A stretch of 64,000 nt of DNA from Prolixibacteraceae bacterium. GTDB lineage: Bacteria; Bacteroidota; Bacteroidia; Bacteroidales; Prolixibacteraceae. Shown here piece after piece: positions 27,685-37,533 of the stretch. A model generated the notes under the pieces. The model ran no database searches, was not told the origin of the DNA, and saw nothing but the letters and a program-made list of their open reading frames with translations. The position numbers and the translations under genes are program-made. Every line of letters starts with the position of its first letter. The first letter of the stretch is position 1. The stretch is from NCBI GenBank assembly GCA_019163175.1, contig JAFLKN010000035.1, forward strand, positions 1 through 64,000, written 5' to 3'.

Positions 27685-27738
27685 TACAAAACATTGTAAT
27701 TGTGACTAAATCAATTGAGAAAAAAAATAATTGATTTA
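27685..27738. repeat. Two perfect inverted repeats in a divergent intergenic region
   Basis: TTACAA-N4-TTGTAA at 27685-27700 and TAAATCAATT/AATTGATTTA at 27708-27738. Both lie in the AT-rich 339-base gap (27614-27952) between the LuxR-type regulator and the propeller kinase. They could be operators. I see no gene in this gap. Confidence 0.4.
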
Positions 27739-27952
27739 TTCATTTTAATTGCTACTGCACAAATAAATAGGTTTTAGGATCAGGTTTATATGTATCATAT
27801 TTCGAGCTTATTACAGAAAAATAAACTAATTACAACTACAAATTCTGGTTTTATCAAAATTAAGAGAGAATCTTATTTTATATTTACCTACTATAATTTG
27901 TGGCATTAGTTTTTCCGCAAGTTTTATCCATACCTAATTTGATTTAAAGGGA

Positions 27953-30919
27953 ATGAATGCTATTCGCTTGTTTTTAATTCTACTAATCATTCCTGCATAT
28001 GGGATATTTGCAGCCAACCAGCAAAGATTAAACAAAAGCTTTGTTTACAGGCATTTTGACTCAAAGAACGGATTATCGAGCAACCAAACTTCTCATATTT
28101 TTCAGGATACGAAAGGCTACTTATGGATTAGTCATTGGAAAGGGTTAAGTCGCTTTGACGGAAATAATTTTGTCAACTTCAGAGATGTTGACGGTTTATT
28201 TGCCAGTTCGTCGTTTGACATGATTGAGTTTGTACCCGATCACTTTCTTGTTCAGCACACTAAAGGCATTAGTCTTTTTACACCGCAAAAGCAAACATAC
28301 AAAGTTGCGTTCCCCGATACAATTAATGGGTTACGAATTGGACAAGGATTATATCACAACAATCAATTCTGGATTTTTAATTGTTATACATCGACATCAA
28401 AAAAGATATGTCACTTAAAATATGATGAGAATTGGATTACTGAACATGAAGCTTTTGGTGATACTATCCTTTCGATTCTTCAACCTAAACCGAATGAGAA
28501 AGCATATCTCCTTTCCGAAAAATATGTATATCAGTTGAATAATGGGTTACTATCAAAGGTTAAAACACTAAAGCACAAATATGCCAGTTTCGCTATTGAT
28601 CAATACAATACCTGTTGGGGATTCTCAAAATCAGACCGACGGTTTTATATGATTGCAATTGAAGGCTCCATTTTTACCGAAATACCAACAAACCTATTTG
28701 CACAAAATCTAATCGATCAAAAACGACCAGACTGTTTTATCGTTTTACCTGATAACGAGGGGATTGTTTATTTCAATTCTAAATATGAACTGTTTTTGGC
28801 GACTAAATCTGGGAATAAACAATTGGGGCATAGTTTCAGTCTGATCCGCCAAATGTTGATTGATAAAGAAAAGAATCTGTGGATTGCCACCGAGGAAGGA
28901 ATTTTCAATTTTTACAGATTGGATTTTGAACGTGTTAAACTTAAGTTTTCCGACAAATCTGATATGTTTTGGAGTATCGCTCAATTCGGTAAAAACAGAA
29001 TAGTTGCCGGGCGATTTGGTTTTGGATTTGTTGAATTAATGGATTCTGTTTGGAAACCGGTGCCAATGAATTATTCAAAAGACCTTAAAAGTGGAATGGA
29101 ACCCAACGCCTCCTACATGGGCGCAATTTCAACGAACCAGCAAGAGGCTTGGTTTCCAGTATGGCATGGACTTGTCAAATTTGACAAAGCAGGACAATGG
29201 AAGACTTTCCCGTTGCCAACCACACCCGAACATCTTTATATCGATTCGAAGTCGCCGGACACTATATTTGCGGCCACATCTGGGGGTATGCTTACTATCG
29301 GCCCTAATGATAAAATTGATTGGATTGGAAAATCTGCTGGGTTTTCAGGTTTTCAGAACGAAAGCATAGTGAAAGATAAATTCAACCGATTTTGGTTAGG
29401 CAGCAGTCAGGGGCCTGTACAAGTTTATGATGGTAAACGCGTATTGTCTGCAAACGAGACCCCTGCAATGAGTAATGTTATTTCATCGGTTAAAGATTCG
29501 AAAGAGAATTTATGGTTTGGTACCGACAAAGGCCTCTTCTATTTCGATTATACTTCAACCAAACAGATAAAAGCTGAAACAGTGAATGAGTCAATTGACC
29601 TGCTTGTAAATTATAATGACTCAATTTTGGTTGCCCTTGGCTTTAAAAAACTCGTATTGATCAATTACAAGAGTATCCCTTTTGGTATTAAAATATATAA
29701 CGAACATGAACTTGGGGTTATGCAGAATACTTATATGATTGATAACCAAGGTTATTTATGGTTCTCAACCATGTACGATTTAATTCGGTTCAATCCATTG
29801 AAACTCATCAATCATTCCTCAAATCACATACTTCAGCCATTTGTATCATCGGTTGAATATTCGACAGATAATGTACATTGGGAAAAGCACAAACAGCTTA
29901 CAATTCCTGAAATTAAAAATAATAATCTAAAATTCAGCTATATAGCTTTGGTTTATAAAAATCAGGAACAGCTTCAATATCGAACATTTCTTGAGAATTT
30001 TGATACCTGGAGCCAGCCAACAGCAAATCGCGAAGTGTATTATACCAATTTGGAACCTGGACAATATCGACTTGGCGTACAATGTTCCGTTGATGGTCAA
30101 AACTGGTCGCCAGTTTCTTACAGCGATTTTGTTGAAATAAAGGCTATTTGGTATCAAATTATATGGGTTAGGATAGTTTTGCTTGGATTGCTCATCATTT
30201 CGTTATTAGCATTCAGCTTTAAAATAAATAACAATCTTAATAAAGCTAAAATCAGAAAACTCACAGAACAAAAAAATCTCAATCAACTACAGCTACAACT
30301 GGTTCGCTCCAAGCAAATACCGCATTTTTCGGGGAATGCCCTTGCCAATATAGAACATTACATTTTTACGGCAGACTTAAAACAGGCCAATAAATACCTA
30401 AGTAAACTTTCCCGTTTATTAAATCAGACCGATCAGGATGCTGATAAACCCGCCCGCCCGTTAATTAAGGAATTGGATTTAGTTCAACTCTATCTCGAAC
30501 TTGAAATTATGCGTTTTGGCGACGACTCTATTGGATATAAGATACTAATTAATGATGCAGTTGATAAAGAAATTCTTATTCCGAACATGCTCTTGCATAC
30601 CTGGGTTGAAAATGCTGTAAGGCATGGCTTACGACATAAAAAGGGCAAAGGACTGATTGTAATTGCAGCCAGTCAAAATAATAATATTCTGCATCTATCG
30701 GTTGAAGATAATGGTATTGGGCGTGATAATGCTAACAAAATGGGAACGGCTGGTAGCGGTAAAGGATTACAAATTCTAAAAAGCCAATTTGAAATTTATA
30801 ACCAATTTAATGAATTGAAAATTCAAATGCATATCATGGATCTTTGGGCTGAAGATGGCGAAGCTGCCGGCACGCGGTTTAGCATTGATATACCAGCAAA
30901 CTATTCATTTAGTCTGTGA
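27953..30919 (+). CDS. Two-component-propeller sensor histidine kinase (LytS/His_kinase type)
   Basis: A 988-residue membrane kinase. A signal peptide (residues 1-20) precedes ~700 residues of periplasmic two-component-regulator propeller repeats (SSNQTSHIFQDTKGYLWISHWKGLSRFD; KNLWIATEEGIFNF; ENLWFGTDKGLFYF) and a Y_Y_Y-like beta domain (YRTFLENFDTWSQPT..YTNLEPGQYRLGVQCS). One membrane helix follows (~residues 735-758), then a His_kinase dimerisation segment with the phospho-His in KQIPHFSGNALANIEHY, and an ATPase domain (NMLLHTWVENAVRHG; VEDNGIGR). It probably phosphorylates the LytTR regulator 132 bases downstream. Confidence 0.9.
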   Translation: MNAIRLFLILLIIPAYGIFAANQQRLNKSFVYRHFDSKNGLSSNQTSHIFQDTKGYLWISHWKGLSRFDGNNFVNFRDVDGLFASSSFDMIEFVPDHFLVQHTKGISLFTPQKQTYKVAFPDTINGLRIGQGLYHNNQFWIFNCYTSTSKKICHLKYDENWITEHEAFGDTILSILQPKPNEKAYLLSEKYVYQLNNGLLSKVKTLKHKYASFAIDQYNTCWGFSKSDRRFYMIAIEGSIFTEIPTNLFAQNLIDQKRPDCFIVLPDNEGIVYFNSKYELFLATKSGNKQLGHSFSLIRQMLIDKEKNLWIATEEGIFNFYRLDFERVKLKFSDKSDMFWSIAQFGKNRIVAGRFGFGFVELMDSVWKPVPMNYSKDLKSGMEPNASYMGAISTNQQEAWFPVWHGLVKFDKAGQWKTFPLPTTPEHLYIDSKSPDTIFAATSGGMLTIGPNDKIDWIGKSAGFSGFQNESIVKDKFNRFWLGSSQGPVQVYDGKRVLSANETPAMSNVISSVKDSKENLWFGTDKGLFYFDYTSTKQIKAETVNESIDLLVNYNDSILVALGFKKLVLINYKSIPFGIKIYNEHELGVMQNTYMIDNQGYLWFSTMYDLIRFNPLKLINHSSNHILQPFVSSVEYSTDNVHWEKHKQLTIPEIKNNNLKFSYIALVYKNQEQLQYRTFLENFDTWSQPTANREVYYTNLEPGQYRLGVQCSVDGQNWSPVSYSDFVEIKAIWYQIIWVRIVLLGLLIISLLAFSFKINNNLNKAKIRKLTEQKNLNQLQLQLVRSKQIPHFSGNALANIEHYIFTADLKQANKYLSKLSRLLNQTDQDADKPARPLIKELDLVQLYLELEIMRFGDDSIGYKILINDAVDKEILIPNMLLHTWVENAVRHGLRHKKGKGLIVIAASQNNNILHLSVEDNGIGRDNANKMGTAGSGKGLQILKSQFEIYNQFNELKIQMHIMDLWAEDGEAAGTRFSIDIPANYSFSL

Positions 30920-31051
30920 TTTCTGTTCTTGTTGTACGGTTTCATCTTTTGATGGAATATATTCGAATTCAAATATTTCCAATTGAATGCATTTTTATAT
31001 TTTTGATGAAGATTTTAGTTTTACCTTTCTGACATCTATACCAACCACCCT

Positions 31052-31789
31052 ATGAGTATTATAAGCTATCTGATTGTTGAAGATGAAATAAAATCGAGGC
31101 AGACTCTCCTTAAGAAGATAGATATGTGCCATTTGGATAATCTAAAGTGCATGGGACTGGCTGCTGATGCAGAAGAAGCTTTATGGTTTGTTGAAAAAAA
31201 CTATCCTGATATTATTTTAGTTGACATCAATCTTCCAGGTAAAAATGGATTTGAGTTTCTGGATAACATCAAAAGAGAAAATTACGATCCGGAAGTTATT
31301 TTTACCAGTGCTTATACTGAAAGTGAATACTTACTTAAGGCTCTAAAAAAAGGAGCCGTCAACTACTTAATTAAACCCATAGATATCGACGAATTAACTT
31401 CATCTTTTGAGAAAGCAATTTCACGAGTTCTGCTCAAACGTAACCAGGTATCATCATCAGGAAAAATTAAACTAATTGGAATAAAGGAAGTTCTGTATTT
31501 AAAACCGGAGCAGGTTGCTTATTGCCGGGCAGATGGCCACTATACCAATATGTTTTTAACCAATGGTAAATTGGAGCTTATTTGTCAGAGTATCGGATCG
31601 ATAGAAAAGGATCTGCCTTCCAAAATGTTTTTCAGGATAGACCGCAGCAGCCTTGTAAATATCAATATTGTTGAATCTATTGACCTGAAAAAGCAAACTT
31701 GTATGCTTGGAGAAAATGGATTTAACCTGAGTATTGAAATCTCGGTTATTGGGCTTAAACGACTAATGAACAGGCTTGAGCAAAAGTAA
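31052..31789 (+). CDS. LytTR-family response regulator
   Basis: A 245-residue regulator. The receiver (residues ~1-125) has YLIVEDE, the phospho-Asp in DIILVDINLPGKNGFEFL, Thr/Ser in IFTSAYTE and Lys in NYLIKPID. The C-terminal LytTR DNA-binding domain (IKLIGIKEVLYLKPEQVAYCRADGHYTNMFL..FFRIDRSSLVNI) follows. It is the likely partner of the upstream propeller kinase, a standard pairing in Bacteroidota. It converges with lptD, 20 bases between stops. Confidence 0.92.
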   Translation: MSIISYLIVEDEIKSRQTLLKKIDMCHLDNLKCMGLAADAEEALWFVEKNYPDIILVDINLPGKNGFEFLDNIKRENYDPEVIFTSAYTESEYLLKALKKGAVNYLIKPIDIDELTSSFEKAISRVLLKRNQVSSSGKIKLIGIKEVLYLKPEQVAYCRADGHYTNMFLTNGKLELICQSIGSIEKDLPSKMFFRIDRSSLVNINIVESIDLKKQTCMLGENGFNLSIEISVIGLKRLMNRLEQK

Positions 31790-31809
31790 TTGCCAAATCC
31801 CATTTTAAA

Positions 31810-34455
31810 TTAATTGTCGCGCCACGAACTTTGTTTTGATATTTTTAGGTCACGAAGCATTGCAGAACTAGCTGAAAGATTGAAACTATAACTTTTTCTG
31901 TCGCCAAAAGGAACAAAACTAAAGGCCATACTCCAGCAATGTAATGTGCGACTAATGTTTACAGTTGTAAACGAAAATTTCATGGCCTGAACGTCGAAGT
32001 TCGTGTTCATATCCATTTGCCATTTATCGGTCAAACTCAATCGGCCACCTAAATTTAAACTCTGATTAATTGTACCTTTTATTTTGCCATTTGCATCGGG
32101 TCGGTACGGATTATTGTAGTAGAACGAATAGTCGAACCTAAAACTCCATGGAATATTAAAATCGGCATACTGAATTCCGTCCTTTTCTACAGGTTCTTCT
32201 TCTTCGGGTTTCTCAACAGCACCTTTATTTTCGGGTGCTTCCTTTTTCCCCTTTTTCGACTCAAAATTCATCCCAAACGACATGTTGGCATTGGTTAAGC
32301 GTCCAAGTTTGTTAAATCCTTTTAAGTGATTCCACACATATTCGTCATACATATTTCCCTTATCATCAACCATATATGGATTCATATTGGCCCCTACATT
32401 TACACTAACACCTTTTATCGTTGTTCGTGCTGTAATCGAAATCGGAGTAAGTTTAAACGAATCCGCAATCATGTTGTACGATGTATTCGTACTGATATCA
32501 ATAATCTTAACCGTTTTCAATTTCGATTTTTCATCCTTTGAAGCAATACTGTCATTAGTTTCTAAGACCTTAGCTTCAAGATTATTATTTATAGATAAAC
32601 TAATCGCACCACTTTCTCCCCTTCCGGTATAGCCAAAAACACCACGTTCAAAATGAGAATAGAATTGCTCTTTTCCGTTACCATCTAAGTATGAATCCCA
32701 AAATCTGAATTTTTTCTGTCCAAAATCCGGAGTATAACTAAAACTGACGGAAGGAGTTATTTTATGTCGGATTTTCTTAATCTTTGAGTTTGGATTGCGC
32801 ATGATGTACATTCCATAGATGTTGGTCGATGAACTAAGGCTATAGGAATATTCGTAGTTTCTGCGGAATGAATATACGGTGTCAACAACCACATGATCGG
32901 GCTGCCCGGATAGCGGATTATTATAGTTTTCATCGTAGTGTTTGTTGATGTAATTGGTGTACCAGCGTTCAGCATAACTAAAGCTTGGACTCATATTAAT
33001 AAATTTCAGCAAATTGAAAGATGGCAATGAAATTGGAATTGAATGACGAATTCCGTTCTGCCAATCACGCACCAAGGATTTATCCAGAAGGTCTTTTTCT
33101 TTTGCTGTAATCGAATTCTTCATGTTTCCGGAATAGCTAAAACTGATTTTTTCGTACCACTTAACAGCCCCAATCCTATTCTTAACCTTGAACGGATTGA
33201 CTTTAGACATATTTACGGTCAGTTCAGGCAAACTTAAAGAAATAGTAGTATCGCGAGAATTTTGGGAATGGCGCAAGTTGAGCGACATGTTGAATGGTGT
33301 ATTTTCAAATTTTTTCGAATACGAAATACTCGATGATTTTTGGGTCTGTAAATAATTCTGGATTGATGTTTTATTGTTTACATACGAGTTTTCCTTATCA
33401 AACGAACTGGTTGATAAATTCACGTTGGCTGAAAAAGTCCGGTTGGGATTAGCTTTTGAATCTTGCGCATGCGACCATGTTACACTAAATCCACGTGTTG
33501 TTTTGGCATCAGGAAGTGGTTCTTCCGAATACTTATTCAAATTATAGCTAAAATCAAAACTTCCACTGTACTTGTATCTGACCTTATAGTTGGTATGTAG
33601 TTTTGTCGCCCAAGATCCCTTTGAATAAATATCTCCTCTCAATGCCAGATCAAAATTGTCATTAGCAGCCCAGTAATATCCTCCTTCACGCAAAAAGAAC
33701 CCACGCGATTGCTCTTCTCCATATGTTGGGATCAAGATTCCGGAAGTGTATGTGGTTGAATTAGGAAAATATCCGAATGGAATCATCGGAAAATAGATTG
33801 GAAAATCCTCCAATACCATATATGCAGGGCCTGTAATAATCTTTTTGTTTGAAATTACTTTTGCTCTGGTCATTCTAAGGTAAAAATGAGGATGCTCAGC
33901 ATCGCAGGTGGTATATTTTCCCTTTTCAAGTACAAATTCGTCTTTGCTTATTTTTTTAGTCAAATCACTGTGCACAAATCCATCCCCCTGTGATGTTTTC
34001 ACATCAGCGATAATTCCCTTTTGAGTCTCGAAATTATACCGTAATGTTTTCGACTCAAATTCCTCATCACCATCTTTAAATACGGGGGTTCCAACTATAG
34101 TTCCGGTTGAGTCAGGCAAACCCTCAGCATATACCTCTTTTGTAGCAAGGTCCAACATGATATAATCGGCCTTAAGTTCAATGGTTTGATAATTAACCAC
34201 ACCCTTTTTGTACATGTATACTTTTTGATTGTCAAAATCGGCAATAGTAGAATCTTCGGCAGTATAGGTAATGATGGCTTCGAGCACAGGTTTGGCTAGA
34301 GAATCTTTTGCCTGAACCGGTAATATAGCCAAACTATCATTTAACGCTGGCTGCTTAGAGGTCGAAATCGTATCGGACTTCAGGTTTAGCTGTCCAAATG
34401 AAGATAGGGCAACTAAAAATAATATATTTGTAAGAAGATTTTTTATCAAAACCAC
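31810..34455 (-). CDS. lptD: LPS-assembly outer membrane protein LptD (putative)
   Basis: An 881-residue outer membrane protein. Signal peptide residues 1-~22 (ending SSFGQ). An OstA/LptA-like N-terminal beta-jellyroll region follows (VYMYKKGVVNYQTIELKADYIMLDLATKEVYAEG; SKTLRYNFETQKGIIAD), then a large barrel (IPFGYFPNSTTYTSGILIPTYGEEQSRGFFLREGGYYWA onward). It is of the Bacteroidota LptD type that inserts lipopolysaccharide or lipooligosaccharide. It starts with GTG, as no ATG occurs between a minus-strand -7 box (TATTTTTG, 34500-34493) and the coding start. Confidence 0.85.
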   Translation of the reverse strand: MVLIKNLLTNILFLVALSSFGQLNLKSDTISTSKQPALNDSLAILPVQAKDSLAKPVLEAIITYTAEDSTIADFDNQKVYMYKKGVVNYQTIELKADYIMLDLATKEVYAEGLPDSTGTIVGTPVFKDGDEEFESKTLRYNFETQKGIIADVKTSQGDGFVHSDLTKKISKDEFVLEKGKYTTCDAEHPHFYLRMTRAKVISNKKIITGPAYMVLEDFPIYFPMIPFGYFPNSTTYTSGILIPTYGEEQSRGFFLREGGYYWAANDNFDLALRGDIYSKGSWATKLHTNYKVRYKYSGSFDFSYNLNKYSEEPLPDAKTTRGFSVTWSHAQDSKANPNRTFSANVNLSTSSFDKENSYVNNKTSIQNYLQTQKSSSISYSKKFENTPFNMSLNLRHSQNSRDTTISLSLPELTVNMSKVNPFKVKNRIGAVKWYEKISFSYSGNMKNSITAKEKDLLDKSLVRDWQNGIRHSIPISLPSFNLLKFINMSPSFSYAERWYTNYINKHYDENYNNPLSGQPDHVVVDTVYSFRRNYEYSYSLSSSTNIYGMYIMRNPNSKIKKIRHKITPSVSFSYTPDFGQKKFRFWDSYLDGNGKEQFYSHFERGVFGYTGRGESGAISLSINNNLEAKVLETNDSIASKDEKSKLKTVKIIDISTNTSYNMIADSFKLTPISITARTTIKGVSVNVGANMNPYMVDDKGNMYDEYVWNHLKGFNKLGRLTNANMSFGMNFESKKGKKEAPENKGAVEKPEEEEPVEKDGIQYADFNIPWSFRFDYSFYYNNPYRPDANGKIKGTINQSLNLGGRLSLTDKWQMDMNTNFDVQAMKFSFTTVNISRTLHCWSMAFSFVPFGDRKSYSFNLSASSAMLRDLKISKQSSWRDN

Positions 34456-34492
34456 AGTTTATAAGATATGCTCGTGTATCTTGTTCGGTCTG

Positions 34493-34500
34493 CAAAAATA
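34493..34500 (-). promoter_or_regulatory. Candidate -7 box for lptD
   Basis: Minus-strand TATTTTTG, perfect TAnnTTTG, 38 bases before the GTG start. It is one of two divergent boxes in the 34456-34581 gap. Confidence 0.5.
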
Positions 34501-34553
34501 TAAATAAGGCCTATACCTAAACGTCAAGAAATGTAAAATAATTTTAATATTTC

Positions 34554-34561
34554 TATTTTTG
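34554..34561 (+). promoter_or_regulatory. Candidate -7 box for the amidase gene
   Basis: TATTTTTG, perfect TAnnTTTG, 20 bases before the ATG at 34582. It overlaps the in-frame GTG at 34561, which is therefore unlikely to be the start. Confidence 0.5.
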
Positions 34562-34581
34562 TGCTGAAATACAATCTTATT

Positions 34582-35892
34582 ATGATGAAATACGATTATT
34601 ACAAGGTGTTTATCGTCCTAATCTTTGGTTTATTTATTTCTGAAAGTTCCTTTTCATTAGAACCAACAGTTAAAAGTGCCAGACCGATGGTCGTAGTTAT
34701 TGATCCGGGGCATGGCGGAAAAGATCCAGGTGCTGTAAATAAGAGTATTCGCGAAAAAGATGTTGTACTTGGGATTGGACTCAAACTCGGCAAGTTACTA
34801 AACGAAAGCTATTCCGATGTAAAAGTTGTATATACGCGTAGTACCGATGTATTTGTTCCTTTGATTGACAGATCAAGAATTGCCAATAAGAATAAAGCTG
34901 ATTTATTTATTTCTATCCATGCTAATTATTGCGCCACTCCATCAACCCGCGGTACCGAAACTTTTACTTTAGGTCTGCACCGGTCGCAAGACAACCTTGA
35001 TGTTGCCAAGAAAGAAAACTCGGTAATCTTATTGGAAGAGAATTATTCGGAAACTTATGAAGGATTTGATCCCAATGTGACCGAATCGTATATCATGTTC
35101 GAACTGGTACAGGATGCTTATATGGATCAAAGTTTATCATTTGCAGATGCGATTCAAAATCAGTTTAAATCACGATTCTCCACACCAAACAGGGGAGTTA
35201 AACAGGCCGGATTCTTGGTTCTTCGACAATCATCTATGCCAAGTGTTTTGGTAGAAGCTGGTTTTTTGAGTAATCAGGCAGAAGCCAATTATCTGAGCAG
35301 TGATGAAGGCCAACGGAATATTGCAGTATCCATATTTGAAGCTTTCCGGAAAATTAAATCAAAAAATTCTGGTGCCTCTGCCCCATTAATTGCAGAAAAA
35401 ATGACACCAGTGGCTTCCAATAAACCAAGTTCGAAACAAGAACCTGAAGTAATTGAAAAAGCGAAAGAGAAAAAGCCAGCAGAAAAATCGGAAATAATCG
35501 AAGAGAAAAAGCTTGGGTTAAATGATCAGCAACAGAAATCATCTTCTGACCAAACAAATTTACCACAACAAAAGGCGGAATCTAAAATCCAGAATTCCAA
35601 ACCGGAAGAAACTCTGGCAGTTCTTGCAGTGACTGATCTTGGCACCTATTACAGTGTACAAATTGGGGCCAATACAATTCCAGTTGAACCGACTGCTTCT
35701 AATTTTAAAGGATTGAAAGAAGTGAGAAGAGAAAAGACTGATAAATATTACAGGTACTATATTGGAAAGGAAACATCTTTTGAAAAAATTACACCCATTT
35801 GGCAACAAATCAAACAAAAGTTTCCACAAGCCTTTATTGTATCTTTCACTAACGGGAAACGAATAATTATTGACAACAAACCCAAATCATAA
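34582..35892 (+). CDS. N-acetylmuramoyl-L-alanine amidase with SPOR-like C-terminus
   Basis: A ~436-residue exported peptidoglycan amidase. After a signal peptide (residues ~1-26) comes an Amidase_3 domain (~40-235): VVIDPGHGGKDPGAVN with the zinc His, KNKADLFISIHAN with the second His, and MPSVLVEAGFLSN with the catalytic Glu. A Lys/Glu/Gln-rich linker (~250-350) leads to a C-terminal ~75-residue SPOR-like domain (YYSVQIGAN..FKGLKEVRREKTDKYYRYYIG..FPQAFIVSFTNGKRI). The enzyme would split daughter cells. The first ATG after the -7 box (34582) is taken as the start. Confidence 0.9.
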   Translation: MMKYDYYKVFIVLIFGLFISESSFSLEPTVKSARPMVVVIDPGHGGKDPGAVNKSIREKDVVLGIGLKLGKLLNESYSDVKVVYTRSTDVFVPLIDRSRIANKNKADLFISIHANYCATPSTRGTETFTLGLHRSQDNLDVAKKENSVILLEENYSETYEGFDPNVTESYIMFELVQDAYMDQSLSFADAIQNQFKSRFSTPNRGVKQAGFLVLRQSSMPSVLVEAGFLSNQAEANYLSSDEGQRNIAVSIFEAFRKIKSKNSGASAPLIAEKMTPVASNKPSSKQEPEVIEKAKEKKPAEKSEIIEEKKLGLNDQQQKSSSDQTNLPQQKAESKIQNSKPEETLAVLAVTDLGTYYSVQIGANTIPVEPTASNFKGLKEVRREKTDKYYRYYIGKETSFEKITPIWQQIKQKFPQAFIVSFTNGKRIIIDNKPKS

Positions 35893-35987
35893 AACAAGCA
35901 AAAACTTTGGTTTAAAGTGCCTAATGCATTTGGTTTCCTGCTCAATGCTACATAGCTTTGTTATAGAAAACAGAAATTAAAAGAAAC

Positions 35988-37247
35988 ATGATTAAAATAT
36001 CAAAATATACCAAACTAGGCTTTTTAGTTATTTCCTGTCTCACAATTGTAATTTGGGGCATCAATTACCTTAAAGGTATGGACCTTCTAAAGAAAAGTTC
36101 AAACTACTATGTAATTTATGAAAAAATTGATGGACTGTTGGAATCCAGCACAGTATCAATCAATGGGTATCAAGTTGGTCAGGTCTCCGAAATAGGATTT
36201 TTAGGCGATTATTCGGGTCGCCTTTTGGTTACAATGTCGATTGAAGGTGATTTTAAAATTGCAAAAGGCACCACTGCAAAAATCATTTCCAGTGATATTA
36301 TGGGTACAAAATCTATTCGGCTCGAGATTACTCATTCTGGTGAATACTATCAACCAGAAGATACTATACCAGGCGCAACTGAGACCGATTTAAAGGAACA
36401 AGTTAGCATGCAGGTACTTCCACTCAAGAAAAAGGCTGAAGAACTCATAGCATCATTGGATTCAGCTTTAACTGTGGTAACCTATGTTTTTAACGAAAGA
36501 ACACGTGATAATCTGAGCCAGAGCTTTGAAAATATTAATCGTACCGTTGCCAATATCGAATCAGCATCTTCAGAACTGAAGAGTCTTATGGGTAATGGCA
36601 GAATAAATTCGATTGTTACAAATCTGGATAGTATTAGCACAACCATAAAACAAAATTCAGGTCAGATTACAAATATTATTAATAATCTCTCATCCCTATC
36701 CGATTCATTGTCAAAGCTTAATATAAGTCCGGTTTTTGAGCAGATCAGTTCATCTATTGCAGGATTAAATACTATTATTCAGAAATTGAATACAACAGAA
36801 AGCTCAGCGGGGTTATTGATTAACGACCCAGTACTTTATCAGAATCTTAATAATTTGGCTGGAAGTCTGGATTTGCTTTTAAAAGATGTAAGAAATAATC
36901 CCAAACGCTATGTTCACTTTTCAGCATTCAATATTGGCAAAGATGTTTACATTACATCAAAACCATCAACGCCAGTTGAAAAAGATCAGGTTATTTATAA
37001 GGTTCATTTGATTTCAAGTCCAGCTAAATTATCTACTGAATCTACTTTTTTTAAAGGTTTAGGAGCAATCGAGGAAATGAAAGTAAGTGAAACATACAAT
37101 TACATGACAGGAAAAACATCCGATTTTGCATTAATTACTAAACTTCTTGATGCCGCAAGAACTAATTTTCCTGATGCAAGTATTGTTGCTTTTAAGAACG
37201 GACGAAAGATAAAGTTAGAAAAAGCTATCAAAAAACTAACAAATTAG
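35988..37247 (+). CDS. MCE/MlaD-family lipid transport protein with SPOR-like tail
   Basis: A 419-residue protein: one N-terminal membrane helix (GFLVISCLTIVIWGINYLKG), an MCE domain (~residues 35-115: SNYYVIYEKIDGLLESSTVSINGYQVGQV), a long helical region with coiled-coil character (~125-280), and a C-terminal ~75 residues resembling the SPOR-like domain of the preceding amidase (YKVHLISS..FKGLGAIEEMK..FPDASIVAFKNGRKI). MlaD proteins handle phospholipid movement between membranes with an MlaEF ABC transporter, not present here. It follows the amidase by 95 bases and may be co-transcribed. Confidence 0.85.
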   Translation: MIKISKYTKLGFLVISCLTIVIWGINYLKGMDLLKKSSNYYVIYEKIDGLLESSTVSINGYQVGQVSEIGFLGDYSGRLLVTMSIEGDFKIAKGTTAKIISSDIMGTKSIRLEITHSGEYYQPEDTIPGATETDLKEQVSMQVLPLKKKAEELIASLDSALTVVTYVFNERTRDNLSQSFENINRTVANIESASSELKSLMGNGRINSIVTNLDSISTTIKQNSGQITNIINNLSSLSDSLSKLNISPVFEQISSSIAGLNTIIQKLNTTESSAGLLINDPVLYQNLNNLAGSLDLLLKDVRNNPKRYVHFSAFNIGKDVYITSKPSTPVEKDQVIYKVHLISSPAKLSTESTFFKGLGAIEEMKVSETYNYMTGKTSDFALITKLLDAARTNFPDASIVAFKNGRKIKLEKAIKKLTN

Positions 37248-37533
37248 TTAATTAACAATAATTTATATTATTGAAAGTTAGCCTACATCCCTTTATTGGC
37301 AAGCATTTAATTAAACTAAATATTTAAGTATTTGATAATCAGCGATTTAATATTATTAAAAAAATATTAATTTTTTTTTTCTTTTTAAATGCCTGAGCAT
37401 TAAAGACCTTATCTTTTTTTTGTAATAGTCAAGTGAAATTCCATTTTTTTGTTACATTTTTTTTCACAAAATTTGTTTTCAAGGAAAATTTCAGGAATAC
37501 AGTTTGTCAAATTTTTTAATATCCTGCTCCAAA
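37248..37533. other. AT-rich region upstream of dnaA
   Basis: About 286 bases with long T and A runs (notably near 37360-37390 and 37445-37465). Position next to dnaA makes a replication origin possible, but I found no clear TTATCCACA box, so this is only a positional hint. No gene seen. Confidence 0.25.

Noticed and set aside
37248-37533. DnaA-box cluster (origin) next to dnaA
   Set aside because: I searched by eye for TTATCCACA-type boxes and found no convincing cluster.
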